A stretch of 64,000 bases of DNA, from contig CAJJCY010000001.1 of NCBI GenBank assembly GCA_905182865.1, positions 310,001-374,000 of the forward strand, read 5' to 3'. The notes beneath the pieces were generated by a model. It had not been told where the DNA came from, searched no databases, and was given only the letters and a program-made list of their open reading frames with translations. A program made the position numbers and the translations under genes. Positions within the stretch are counted from its first letter, which is position 1. The number at the start of each line of letters is the position of its first letter. Shown piece by piece: positions 18,032 to 27,163 of this stretch. The DNA comes from an uncultured SAR324 cluster bacterium (GTDB lineage Bacteria; SAR324; NAC60-12).

Positions 18032-19870
18032 ATGAAGATAAAATATTTCGTCTTTTGTCTTGTCTTGTTCGGTTTGTCCGGACTGCCGGCAAGTTCTTCT
18101 GCAAAATCTACAAAAAAATCTAACTGGCAAAGCTTCCAGTTGCAGTATCAAAGTTCTGAAACAGCAAAAATGCTGGTAGGTTGGAATGGAAAGAGACTAG
18201 TTGTCAAACTGAAACCCTTGTTTGGAGAAGGAGGCTATAGTTTAGCCAGAAGAGTTCTGTTATCGAATTTTAGAAGCCTCAAAACAATACGTAAATACAG
18301 TAAAACCCGTCGCCTGTATCGGAACCGCTTCATAACTTTTCCATTCAAGGTCATTAACGGCAGTATCCGCAGTTCTGCACTTAAAGCTGTATTTTTCAAA
18401 GACAAAGCTGGTATAGGATATTGGAAACACCGTGTTACCTTTGCCTGGGAAACCACCAGTATGATTGCAGGTTTGTTCACTAAGGAGGGTATCAAGGCAG
18501 GACATTTAGTTCGTTACAATAAAATGCGTAATAAAGGTAACATCCTCAAAAAAGGAGATGTTATCAAGATCCCCTGGAAATGGATCAGTCCGGAATTGTC
18601 ACTCCGCCAAGTTTCCTTAAAACCGCCGTTGAAACTTAAACAGGACAAATTAGGTAAATTATATGCTCATTATCAAATGAAACACGGAGAGACACTTTAT
18701 TCTTCTGTCGTTATACGTTTTACCGGCCGCCTGTTAAACGATGAGGTAAACCAGGTTGCAAACAAACTACTTAAACTAAATAATATTTCTGATGCAAAAC
18801 TAATTCAAAGTCGGCAAAAAATTCGAATTCCTCTAGAGTGGTTGAGTGAAGAATTTCTTGTTTTTCAAACTAATGATGTATCTTCCACAAAGACTTCTGT
18901 TAAAAAAACAAAAAAAAAGAAAACAAAAAAAATAAAATCATCAAAAGTTGCTGTTTCGAAAAAGAAACTTAAACAAGGTAAGTCAATACAGAAAGCAGTT
19001 GCTCAGAAAACAAAATCTAAACGAAAAAATAATGTTCATAAAATACATGTGATTCTCGACTCCGGCCACGGAGGACGTGATCCGGGAGCTACTGCAGGAT
19101 CACGAAAAAATAAAGACATTATTTACGAAGATGAGGTTGTTTACGATATCAGCAAGCGAATGTCAAAGTTGTTTAAGAAGCAGGGTATTATAGTACATCC
19201 TACACTTGCAGATCCTAACCAAAAACAACCGATACGTTATTTATCTAATCGTCATGACCGAGACGAACATCTTTTAGTCACACCGCGTTATTTGACGCGC
19301 AATGCACGTATTGGAGTTAATATGCGCGTTTACCTTGTAAACCACATTTTTCAACAATTACGAAAGAAAAAAGTGCCATCCGATAATATTTTGTTTATCA
19401 GTCTTCATGGTGACGCACTTCATTCTTCACTGAGTGGAGCAATGGTTTATTATCCGGATCATCGCTTGCGGAGGGGACGTTTTATATTGAGTAGTAAAAT
19501 TTATCGCAAACGCAAAGAGTACATATCAAAATTAACATATAATCAGCGCGACAACATATATTCAGAAAAACTAAGCAAATCTTTCGGCAAAGTTATTATA
19601 AATCAGTTTAGTAAATTAAGATTGCGGACACATCGTGTTTCCTCAGCAGTAAGGGGCTATCTGTATCGAAAAGGTAAAAAAACGCTTCCGGCAGTGCTCC
19701 GCTACAGTAAGGTGCCGACATCTGTTTTAGTAGAAATTGCGAATCTTAATAATAGACTTGATCGGCGTGATTTGCTAAAATCTAAAACTCGACAAAAAAT
19801 TGCAAAAGCCATTACAAATTCTGTTACTGCTCATTTTGACCGTTCAAGCGGTCTTGTCGCTCAGCGTTAG
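18032..19870 (+). CDS. N-acetylmuramoyl-L-alanine amidase with N-terminal LysM-like region
   Basis: A 612-residue secreted protein with signal peptide (to about residue 24), a duplicated wall-binding region with GETLYSSVVIRF and RQKIRIPLEWL, a lysine-rich linker around residues 288-340, and an amidase_3 domain from about residue 337. The zinc ligands are His346 in LDSGHGGRDPGA, the glutamate in the YEDEVVYDI segment and His459 in ISLHGDA; Glu568 in VLVEIANLNN fits the catalytic glutamate. The enzyme cleaves the sugar-peptide bond of peptidoglycan, usually to split daughter cells. It starts six bases after the stop of its truncated paralogue, so the pair is one operon. The basic linker may bind wall polymers or nucleic acid. 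Confidence 0.93.
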   Translation: MKIKYFVFCLVLFGLSGLPASSSAKSTKKSNWQSFQLQYQSSETAKMLVGWNGKRLVVKLKPLFGEGGYSLARRVLLSNFRSLKTIRKYSKTRRLYRNRFITFPFKVINGSIRSSALKAVFFKDKAGIGYWKHRVTFAWETTSMIAGLFTKEGIKAGHLVRYNKMRNKGNILKKGDVIKIPWKWISPELSLRQVSLKPPLKLKQDKLGKLYAHYQMKHGETLYSSVVIRFTGRLLNDEVNQVANKLLKLNNISDAKLIQSRQKIRIPLEWLSEEFLVFQTNDVSSTKTSVKKTKKKKTKKIKSSKVAVSKKKLKQGKSIQKAVAQKTKSKRKNNVHKIHVILDSGHGGRDPGATAGSRKNKDIIYEDEVVYDISKRMSKLFKKQGIIVHPTLADPNQKQPIRYLSNRHDRDEHLLVTPRYLTRNARIGVNMRVYLVNHIFQQLRKKKVPSDNILFISLHGDALHSSLSGAMVYYPDHRLRRGRFILSSKIYRKRKEYISKLTYNQRDNIYSEKLSKSFGKVIINQFSKLRLRTHRVSSAVRGYLYRKGKKTLPAVLRYSKVPTSVLVEIANLNNRLDRRDLLKSKTRQKIAKAITNSVTAHFDRSSGLVAQR

Positions 19871-19887
19871 TCAACAAAATACTATTT

Positions 19888-20496
19888 ATGTCTTTGATCA
19901 CCTCTGTCGTTTTCGACCTTGGGAACGTCTTAATTGACTGGAATCCGCGTTATCTTTACAGAAAATTAATTCCAACTGAAACAGAGGTTGAATGGTTTTT
20001 GGAAAATATTTGTGATGAAAAGTGGAATGCCAAACATGACGCAGGCTATCCTTTTTCAGACGGTATTGCCGAACATTCTAAAAAATTTCCACAATACTCT
20101 GAGTTGATTCGAGCCTGGTTTAGTCGCTGGGAAGAAATGCTGGGAGACCCTTTAGAAGAGGTTGTTGAAGTTTTATCTGCTCTAAAATCAAGTGGGATTT
20201 CACTATACATCCTCAGCAACTGGTCAGCAGAAACTTATCCAGTTGCGGAAAGACGATTTGATTTCCTTGACTGGTTTGACGGTAAAGTCATTTCCGGTGA
20301 AACTGGAATGATAAAACCTGATCCGAATATTTACAAATTATTGATGAAAACTTATGGATTAACTCCGCAAAAAACTGTTTTTATAGATGATAAGTCCGTC
20401 AATGTTGAAGCTGCCAATGCACTAGGAATACACGGAATTCATTTCAAAAATGCCTCAAAGCTTTTGAAAGACTTACGAAAATTGGAATTGCTCTAA
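19888..20496 (+). CDS. HAD-superfamily phosphatase, YihX-like
   Basis: A 202-residue protein of the haloacid dehalogenase fold. Motif I is VVFDLGNVLIDW with nucleophile Asp10, motif II is ILSNWSAE, motif III is the lysine in MIKPDPNIY, and motif IV is VFIDDKSVN. The NVLIDWNP start and the length fit the YihX / alpha-D-glucose-1-phosphate phosphatase branch better than the dehalogenases, but substrate cannot be read from sequence. It follows the amidase gene by 17 bases on the same strand and may be co-transcribed with it. All catalytic residues are present. Confidence 0.88.
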   Translation: MSLITSVVFDLGNVLIDWNPRYLYRKLIPTETEVEWFLENICDEKWNAKHDAGYPFSDGIAEHSKKFPQYSELIRAWFSRWEEMLGDPLEEVVEVLSALKSSGISLYILSNWSAETYPVAERRFDFLDWFDGKVISGETGMIKPDPNIYKLLMKTYGLTPQKTVFIDDKSVNVEAANALGIHGIHFKNASKLLKDLRKLELL

Positions 20497-20609
20497 CTTG
20501 TGATTCCTACTCACCAAGTTGCCTATTTTTCACATTTAATATATTCTTTCCTCTTTATCTTTTCCATTTCTGGAATTGCCAGGAAACTTATTATTTAATT
20601 ACGGGAACC

Positions 20610-20987
20610 TTGAGAAAACTTGTTGTTTTAAGCTGTGTTTTTTTGATTATTTCCGGCATAATGTTGGCATATTCAGAACTGTTGCCGTGGGTAAAAGAGT
20701 CTTCTGCAACATCCTTACTGCATATCTGGGCCGGTGTGTTCTTTATTGTTATTTTCCCCATGTATGCATGGGATCACATTCGGGGACATGCAGATCGTCT
20801 ACGAAATATTACTCTGGTTACGGCTTCCGGAATACTCCAGTTTTTTACTGGCTTGGGATTGATTATTTCCGGAATTATATTATTTCTTTATGGTGCAGAT
20901 GCTCTCGATTTACCCCGTGAAATTCATCTGGTACTAACGTTTGTATTGGCAGTAAGTCTTATTATGCATAAAATTTCTAGAAAATAA
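20610..20987 (+). CDS. Small four-helix membrane protein, DUF4405-like
   Basis: A 125-residue protein with four predicted membrane segments. Histidines lie near the membrane in LLHIWAGVFF, AWDHIRGHADR and in REIHLVLTFVLAVSLIMHKI. Paired transmembrane histidines of this spacing are seen in DUF4405 and cytochrome b561-like proteins, where they bind b-type haem; haem binding here is inferred. The start is a TTG at 20610. It follows the HAD gene by 113 bases and stands before a palindromic repeat. Function is unknown, possibly electron transfer. Confidence 0.65.
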   Translation: MRKLVVLSCVFLIISGIMLAYSELLPWVKESSATSLLHIWAGVFFIVIFPMYAWDHIRGHADRLRNITLVTASGILQFFTGLGLIISGIILFLYGADALDLPREIHLVLTFVLAVSLIMHKISRK

Positions 20988-21042
20988 ATTACTGGGTTTT
21001 AATCAAGCTTATCGAACAAACGACAGTCACGAGTTTTTGTTT

Positions 21043-21117
21043 CATCCCGAACTTAGGTGAGGGATCTTATAAGTTAACAGTTCTTTGTCATATCTCTTAT
21101 TTCGGTCGAGATGACAT
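21043..21117. repeat. REP-like palindromic intergenic repeat
   Basis: Two imperfect palindromes lie side by side between a membrane protein gene and cimA: CATCCCGAACTTAGGTGAGGG.. at 21043-21066 and TGTCAT..CTC..GAG-ATGACA at 21086-21116. The motifs CATCCCGAAC and GGTCGAGATGACA resemble short non-coding repeats scattered in many bacterial genomes. Only one copy is visible in this window. Confidence 0.5.
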
Positions 21118-21160
21118 ACCGCAGTCAATAATATAAGTATATTACGAGAATTCATGACTC

Positions 21161-22709
21161 ATGAGTTTAAACAGAACAGCAAAGACTATGTCTTCTACTA
21201 AAAAAATTCAATTAATGGACACCACGCTGAGGGATGGAGAGCAGACTCAGGGAGTCTCATTTACACCACCTGAGAAGGCCAATATAGCCAAAACACTGTT
21301 GAAAAAGCTACGTGTTGATCGTATAGAAGTCACTTCCGCAAGGATTTCTGAAGGTGAATTAGGTTCTGTACAAAACATTGTAGAGTGGGCTACCGAAAAT
21401 GGTTTTTTGGAATGTATTGAGGTTTTGGGATTCATTGACCACAAACGAAGTGTTGACTGGATTAAAGAATCAGGTTCTACCGTCATGAACCTGTTAACCA
21501 AAGGCAGCGAAAATCACTGTACAAATCAACTCAGAAAAACCTTAAAAGAACATCTTGCCGACATACATAATACTATAAAATATGCACATTCAAAAAATCT
21601 GAATGTAAACGTTTATCTTGAAGACTGGTCAAACGGATATCACAACAGTCCGAAATATGTTTACGAGATGATGGACGCACTGAAGGATGAGGGCATCAAT
21701 CATTTCATGCTTCCAGATACGCTTGGCGTGTTGTCTCCCGATGAAGTGTTTTCCAGCCTTTCGGATATGATTGAACGTTTCCCCTGGGCAACTATAGATT
21801 TTCATCCGCATAATGATTACGGTTTGGGAGTGGCAAATGTGTTTTATGCAGTCAAAGCTGGAGTGAGAAACATCCATTGCACAATGAATTGTCTTGGTGA
21901 GCGTGCAGGAAATGCTTCACTTGCAGAAATTGCCGTTGTTCTACATGATAAACTTGGTATGGAACTCTCGATTGACGAATCTCATCTTTCGCCAGTGAGT
22001 GAAATGATAGAAAGTTTTTCCGGAAAAAGGCTGGCTGAAAATACGCCAATTGTTGGAGAAAATGTTTTTACTCAAACCAGTGGTATCCATGCAGATGGAG
22101 ACAGAAAGGGTAATTTATATCACAACCCGATTGTACCAGAACGTTTTGGGCGCAAAAGACTTGGCTTTATTGGTAGGGCCAGATCAAAATTGGCTTACAA
22201 CCGAAGGTTTCTTAGAAAAGATTGATGAAAACTTAAATAAAGTCCTCAAACGTGTTGTAGAGCTTGGTGATTCAAAAAAAACGTTGACTGCAGCAGATTT
22301 GCCGTTCATCATCACTGATGTGCTTGAGACCAGTGATACTCTGCGAATTGAGTTGCTTAACTGCTCAATTACAAGTGGATATAATTTAAGAGCCACGGCT
22401 ACAATTCATCTTAAAATTGATTCGAAAGAGTATCATGAAGCAGGAAGTGGCAATGGTGGATATGATGCTTTTATGAGTGCTATCAAAAAAATATTGAAAA
22501 AGACCCACCTTGATGCTCCAGAGTTAGTGGATTATCAAGTAAGGATTCCACGCGGCGGAAAATCGAGTGCTCTCACAGAAGCAATTATCACCTGGCAGAT
22601 TAATGGAAAACGTATTCAAACAATTGGAATTGATTCAGATCAGGTTATTTCAGCCGTAAATGCAACGCTTAAGATGCTCAATTTGCAACTGTTGCAAAAA
22701 AATAGCTAG
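21161..22709 (+). CDS. cimA: (R)-citramalate synthase, frameshifted
   Basis: Two frames make one enzyme of about 510 residues. The catalytic TIM barrel has MDTTLRDGEQTQGVSFTPPEK, VDRIEVTSARISEGEL, LEDWSNGYHNSPKYV, LPDTLGVLSPDEVF, the metal-binding DFHPHNDYG, and TSGIHADGDRKGNLYHNP. The C-terminal LeuA allosteric dimer domain lies in the other frame (about 22200-22709) with ELGDSKKTLTAADLPFI and GSGNGGYDAFM. The detail matches Leptospira-type CimA better than 2-isopropylmalate synthase: acetyl-CoA plus pyruvate to citramalate, the threonine-independent start of isoleucine synthesis. Frame is lost in the segment 22155-22205, where the usual YALGKxxGK motif is garbled. Starts are ATG 21161 or ATG 21188. 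Whether the break is real is unknown. Confidence 0.88.
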
Positions 22710-22766
22710 AACGCTAAGCCCAAAGTGAGTTTATTATTTGCAATTCAGTTCCTTTTCTGAGGGAGC

Positions 22767-24104
22767 ATGAACTACTTTCCGCACCCTGCGGAGTTTAAAA
22801 ACATGAGTCCGTTAACTGCTGAGGACAAACTGTCCACGATTTACTTTCCCTTAACTGCGAACCCTGCCGGTAACCACCATTTGTTATTGGTTGAGAGCGT
22901 TCTGCAGCAATTCACGGAAACCAAACTAGTTATATTTTTGCTTTCAAACGGCCTGCATCCGGATCCATTCAAACACCAAAAAATCCTTCCTGCAGCATTA
23001 CGCCTAGAAATGTTACGGAGTGCACTGGCAGACTGGACTGATTCAGAAAAATCATTGCCTGCACAAATTGCTGAAGAAGCCGGAACATCCCTAAAATTAA
23101 ATCCAAATAATTGCGCAATTTCTCGCTGTGAACTATCTCTCAATCGGCCACTGCGTTTTGTTGAACATCTAAAAAACATTTCCAGAACAGAAAAAATCCC
23201 AATGATAGTAGGCGCAGATTTGATTGAGCGCATGCTAAATCCGCAGATTTTCACAACAGAGGACTTGAAGGAAATAGAGAAAGGCTGTCACTTACTGGCC
23301 GCGCCGCGAAATAACATAGAACTTGAATCAGTTCTGCAGTTGGTAAAGCAAAAACGTGGTGTTACTTTAACAGTTACTCACATTATGTCCAAAGCCATAG
23401 CACCAAATCTGCAAAAATTCTTCTTGATTTCATCGACTCTAATCCGCAGAGCTGCCCAAGCAGGACATGTTCTTGAAGCTTATTTACCGAAAAATGCTGC
23501 GAGACTAATATTTCAAAATAGTTTGTACGATAGTGCCTCCCATGTTTTTAATTTACAGACTGTAAACATGAATGAACTTCAACTGTGCTGTTCTGAATTG
23601 GAGAGGCAATTAGAAGAAGCCGCAAAAAAACTGCAGAAATTGCTTGATCAACTGGAAAAACAAAACAGAGGACACCGCTTTGCTGTTGTGGAAACTAGTG
23701 CAGGTGGACAAATTGCCAAAGGTTACACCAGTAAATCAGGAGCATCTCAGCATTTTCTTGCAGGCAGAGTTCTCTATAGTCTGGAATCTCAAAAGCAATT
23801 TCTGGGACGAAAATTTACTGAAAATTCGAGTCTATCTGATAAACATGTCCGGCAACTGGCCAAAGTAATGCAAAAAGAATCCGGAGCAGACTGGGTACTC
23901 GCAGAAACAGGCATGGCAGGTCCTCCATCTCCGGAAAGAAGAAGCAAAAAAAATGGACAATGTCATCTTGGACTGGCATTATCTTCAGAAGTCAAATATA
24001 AGTATTTGGAGTTAAATCCTTTTTTGACACGTAAAGAACATCAGTTATTGTTTGCGATTGAGGCCCTGATCTGGGCTGAAAGTGTGCTTAATAAACATAA
24101 TTAA
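22767..24104 (+). CDS. Fusion of a NadD-like nucleotidyltransferase with a CinA/PncC domain
   Basis: A 445-residue two-domain protein. Residues about 22-250 look like a nicotinate/nicotinamide mononucleotide adenylyltransferase: FPLTANPAGNHHLLLVE at the position of the HxGH motif (altered), IVGADLIERM, and the late motif ISSTLIRRAAQAGHVLEAYLP. A helical linker (residues 268-300) leads to a CinA C-terminal domain (about 303-440) with VVETSAGGQIA, GASQHFLAGRVLYS and ADWVLAETGMAGPP, the NMN deamidase (PncC) fold. Both activities belong to pyridine nucleotide salvage: deamidation of NMN to NaMN, then adenylation to NaAD. A joint role is inferred from the fusion. Altered HxGH and ESCTGG-type motifs mean catalysis should be tested. 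It precedes trpD by nine bases. Confidence 0.78.
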   Translation: MNYFPHPAEFKNMSPLTAEDKLSTIYFPLTANPAGNHHLLLVESVLQQFTETKLVIFLLSNGLHPDPFKHQKILPAALRLEMLRSALADWTDSEKSLPAQIAEEAGTSLKLNPNNCAISRCELSLNRPLRFVEHLKNISRTEKIPMIVGADLIERMLNPQIFTTEDLKEIEKGCHLLAAPRNNIELESVLQLVKQKRGVTLTVTHIMSKAIAPNLQKFFLISSTLIRRAAQAGHVLEAYLPKNAARLIFQNSLYDSASHVFNLQTVNMNELQLCCSELERQLEEAAKKLQKLLDQLEKQNRGHRFAVVETSAGGQIAKGYTSKSGASQHFLAGRVLYSLESQKQFLGRKFTENSSLSDKHVRQLAKVMQKESGADWVLAETGMAGPPSPERRSKKNGQCHLGLALSSEVKYKYLELNPFLTRKEHQLLFAIEALIWAESVLNKHN

Positions 24105-24113
24105 AATTTTAAG

Positions 24114-25136
24114 ATGAGAGAATTACTGCAAAAATTACTGGTTGCTGAAGAACTTAGTTTTGAGGAAGCACGGGAAATGATTCTTTGGATTATGAGTGAA
24201 GATGCGGTTTCTGTGCAGGCAGCAGCTTTGTTGGCTCTTTTACAGGCAAAGGGTGTGACAGTAGAGGAAATGGCAGGTGCAGCTCTGGCTATGCGAGAAC
24301 GGGCATCCGCAATTACAGCACCAAAAAATGCGATTGACACTTGCAGTACCGGAGGAAATGGAATCAGTACTTTTAATATTTCTACTTGCGCTGCAATCAT
24401 TGCAGCAGCAGCTGGTGCAGTTGTCGCCAAACATGGAAACCGCAGCAACACACGTAAAAGTGGAAGCGCTGAAGCTCTGGAAGCTTTGGGAGTAAATATT
24501 TCTTTGGAATTAAAGGAGGTCGAAAGCTGTCTCAAGGCATTGGATATTTGTTTTTGTTATGCAATAAATCATCATCCAGCCATGCGCTTTGCCGGCCCAA
24601 TTCGTAAAGATCTGGGAATACCAACAATCTTTAATTTACTTGGCCCACTTACCAATCCTGCTGCAGCCAGGAGTCAACTCATAGGTGTGCCGAACAAAGA
24701 ACTGACTTTGAAAATCGCCCAGGTACTAAAACGGCTAGGCAGTAACAGAGTGTTAGTGGTTCATGGATTACAATTGGGGATTTACCTCCACTGGGACTCG
24801 CCTCCATTTGAACCTGAGCTTCGTGACGGTAAGATCCGTGAATATGATGTAACTCCGGATGAGTTGGGATTCAAGCAGGGTAATTTGGCTGATATTGGCA
24901 TAGACAGTCCGGAAGAAAGTGCGAAGATTATTGAACGGATCTTTTCCGGAGCCGATACAGGAACTGCACGTGATATTGCCCTGGTAAATGCTGCAGGAGC
25001 ATTAGTTGTTTCTGGCCTGGTGGACGAGTTACGGGAAGGTGTTCAGCTGGCCGCTAAAACCGTGGACAGTGGTAAGGCAGAAGAAAAACTGAAAAATTTA
25101 ATAAAATTCTCCCAGGCAAATCACCAACAAGCTTAA
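24114..25136 (+). CDS. trpD: Anthranilate phosphoribosyltransferase
   Basis: A 340-residue protein with the PRPP-binding DTCSTGGNGISTFNIST near residue 78, KHGNRSNTRKSGSAEALEALG, and HHPAMRFAGPIRKDLGIPTIFNLLGPLTNPA, all classical TrpD signatures. It joins anthranilate to PRPP in tryptophan synthesis. The first glycine loop reads DTCSTGG where many homologues have D-x-x-GTGGDG, a small difference that leaves the glycines. It starts nine bases after the NadD-CinA gene. No other trp gene is in the window, so it is outside a trp operon. It converges with the glycerophosphodiesterase gene. Confidence 0.94.
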   Translation: MRELLQKLLVAEELSFEEAREMILWIMSEDAVSVQAAALLALLQAKGVTVEEMAGAALAMRERASAITAPKNAIDTCSTGGNGISTFNISTCAAIIAAAAGAVVAKHGNRSNTRKSGSAEALEALGVNISLELKEVESCLKALDICFCYAINHHPAMRFAGPIRKDLGIPTIFNLLGPLTNPAAARSQLIGVPNKELTLKIAQVLKRLGSNRVLVVHGLQLGIYLHWDSPPFEPELRDGKIREYDVTPDELGFKQGNLADIGIDSPEESAKIIERIFSGADTGTARDIALVNAAGALVVSGLVDELREGVQLAAKTVDSGKAEEKLKNLIKFSQANHQQA

Positions 25137-25216
25137 AAGAGGTTGATTCTCAGTCCCACCTTATTTGAATTGTAGTGTGTTTGTTTGATCATCTATATGT
25201 ATACTGTTTTATTGGC

Positions 25217-26017
25217 TCAGTCCACCTCCAGTTTGCGGATGACTTTCCACACCAGTTCAGGTTCATCACTAATAATTCCGGTAACACCCCACTGAATCAA
25301 CTGCTCCATTCGCTTCTCTTCATTGATAGTGTATGGAAAAATTCGAAAGCCGTCTTTTTTCAATTTTTCAATAAGAGATGGGGTAACAAAATTTTCATCA
25401 GGATGAAAGGAATATGCACCTTGTCGACTGCAGAGGCCCAAGGCTAATTCCTCTGAAAGAGGTACTTCCTGTAAAGGTGCAATATTGGGAAGAGTTGACT
25501 TGCTCTGGTTTCGATACCATCTCTGGATTCTTGAAAAAAAGGAATGCTCAAAACTTGAAATCAATACAGAATCGACCATCTCAAGCTTTTCCACCAGTTC
25601 GCAAATTTGTGATTCAATCCCATCCGGAACAGCAGGAGATTCAAAACTTTCCGGTTTGATTTCAATATTGACTGTAATTCGCCCTTTGACTGACATCAGC
25701 AGTTCCACGAGAGTCGGAATAGCCTCTCCGCTAAATTTTGTACTGAACCAACTGCCTGCGTCCAATTCTTTTAATTCAGCCAGTGTATGTTCTGACACAG
25801 GGCCAGAGCCATTGGTTGTTCTATCCAAAGTATTGTCATGAATTACCACTGGAATCCGATCACGTGTAAGACTTACATCAAGTTCTATCATATCTGAATT
25901 TGCCCCAATTGCTCCCTCAAAAGCAACTAAAGTATTTTCAGGATATGAGCCCCGATATCCTCTGTGAGCAATAACCCAAGGTCTTTTTATTTGCTCAAGT
26001 GTTTTTATATTTTCCAT
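25217..26017 (-). CDS. Glycerophosphodiester phosphodiesterase
   Basis: A 266-residue cytoplasmic-type GDPD: VIAHRGYRGSYPENTLVAFEGAI at the N-terminus with the catalytic HR and ENT, IELDVSLTRD (metal ligands Glu and Asp), VVIHDNTLDRTTNGSG with the second catalytic His, and a C-terminal EKLKKDGFRIFPYTINEEKRM with GVTGIISDEPEL. It hydrolyses glycerophosphodiesters to glycerol-3-phosphate and an alcohol. There is no signal peptide, so it is the UgpQ-like cytoplasmic type. It converges with trpD and diverges from the broken rhodanese/Nfu gene. Confidence 0.93.
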   Translation of the reverse strand: MENIKTLEQIKRPWVIAHRGYRGSYPENTLVAFEGAIGANSDMIELDVSLTRDRIPVVIHDNTLDRTTNGSGPVSEHTLAELKELDAGSWFSTKFSGEAIPTLVELLMSVKGRITVNIEIKPESFESPAVPDGIESQICELVEKLEMVDSVLISSFEHSFFSRIQRWYRNQSKSTLPNIAPLQEVPLSEELALGLCSRQGAYSFHPDENFVTPSLIEKLKKDGFRIFPYTINEEKRMEQLIQWGVTGIISDEPELVWKVIRKLEVD

Positions 26018-26072
26018 AGATTGACACCTTTGTGCAGTTGGTATAAAATTTTACAAATAAAATTTTATCCGC

Positions 26073-27040
26073 ATGAGTCGAAGAGCTCAGAATATCGTTC
26101 CTGGGGAAAAACTCAATTCAAATGGAGTGTTCATGTTTGCATTAAAAGATCTGACAGATAATAATGATTTTAATGCGTCGGATTATCACCTGAATCCCCG
26201 TGAATTTTTTGAGAAACGGCGCACTTCCAAGCGGCCCTATGTTTACGATTTGCGTAGTTCTGAAGCATATGAGTTGGAAAATATTCCAGGTTCACATAAA
26301 TTGCCAATAGAGCATTTTGAAACCTCCATTTATAAAATTCCTTTTACAGGATAAATTCTGCTTTACGGCGGAGAAGACGGGAAAGTGCTTACTGCAGCAG
26401 AAATTTTCTATGACAATGGCTTTGACTCGTTCTGTTTTACAGATTCTTTTGAAGCACTTTTAAGCAGCACAGAAGCTTCATACTTGTCCATCACAGATGC
26501 TGCACAAAAGAAGATTAAAGACCACCTCCAAAACTCTGATTCATTTACTGGTGTTCAAATAATAGTTGAACCAACATCTACTTTGAAAGCAAAATATAGA
26601 ATTGAACTGGTGGAATCAACAGTAGCAGGAAGTATTTAGTTAAATTTCAAAGGAATTAATATATTTTTGGAACTAAAAAACAGCTTCGTATCTGGATGGA
26701 ACAATTATTGAAATTAACGGTGAAGGAGAACTGGAGCAGAGGAATCCGCAACTCTCAATCAGCAAATTAAGCGGTTCCATAGAAGAACAGATACAACTCA
26801 TGTTGGATGAACAAGTAAACCCGATGCTTGTTTAACATGGTGGGAATGTCATGCTTGAAGTAATTACGGACAGCATCTGCATACGTTCGTTTTGGTGATA
26901 GTTGTCAGGGTTGTAGCATGATCGATTCTACTGTCAAACAGGGAGTAGAGGTGATGCTTAAAGAGGCCATCCCGGATCTGGCCGGAGTATATGACGTAAC
27001 AGACCACTCAGAAGGAGAATCTCCATTTTTCACTGGTTAA
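26073..27040 (+). pseudogene. Broken rhodanese / A-type / Nfu iron-sulfur protein gene
   Basis: Three pieces of one protein are visible. Residues encoded at about 26220-26460 form a rhodanese-like domain (PYVYDLRSSEAYELENIPGS, then ILLYGGEDGKV, GFDSFCFTDSFEALL); its usual active cysteine is replaced in YGGEDGK. At 26490-26630 there is a worn A-type carrier domain (SITDAAQKKIKDHL, ending IELVES). At 26790-27040 lies an Nfu domain: LDEQVNPMLV, HGGNVMLE, FGDSCQGCSMIDSTVKQG, DHSEGESPFF. In-frame stops occur at about 26352 (TAA), 26637 (TAG) and in MLV*HGG near 26833 (TAA), plus a frameshift near 26878. Nonsense changes, not homopolymer slips, dominate, so genuine decay is favoured. The Nfu CxxC pair is still present. 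Confidence 0.8.
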
Positions 27041-27163
27041 TTTTTCTGTATTTTTAAAAAATATGGAAGCTGTAGAACCATAATACTTTTTTACATCATC
27101 TCTTAAAGAGTCACATCATTAAGAAATTCAAAAAGTATTTCAAATAATTATAAGACTTCAGTT

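Noticed and set aside
24101-24535. A 144-codon alanine-rich antisense frame over trpD
   Set aside because: It is the complement of a gene with clear family motifs and shows no independent sign of coding.
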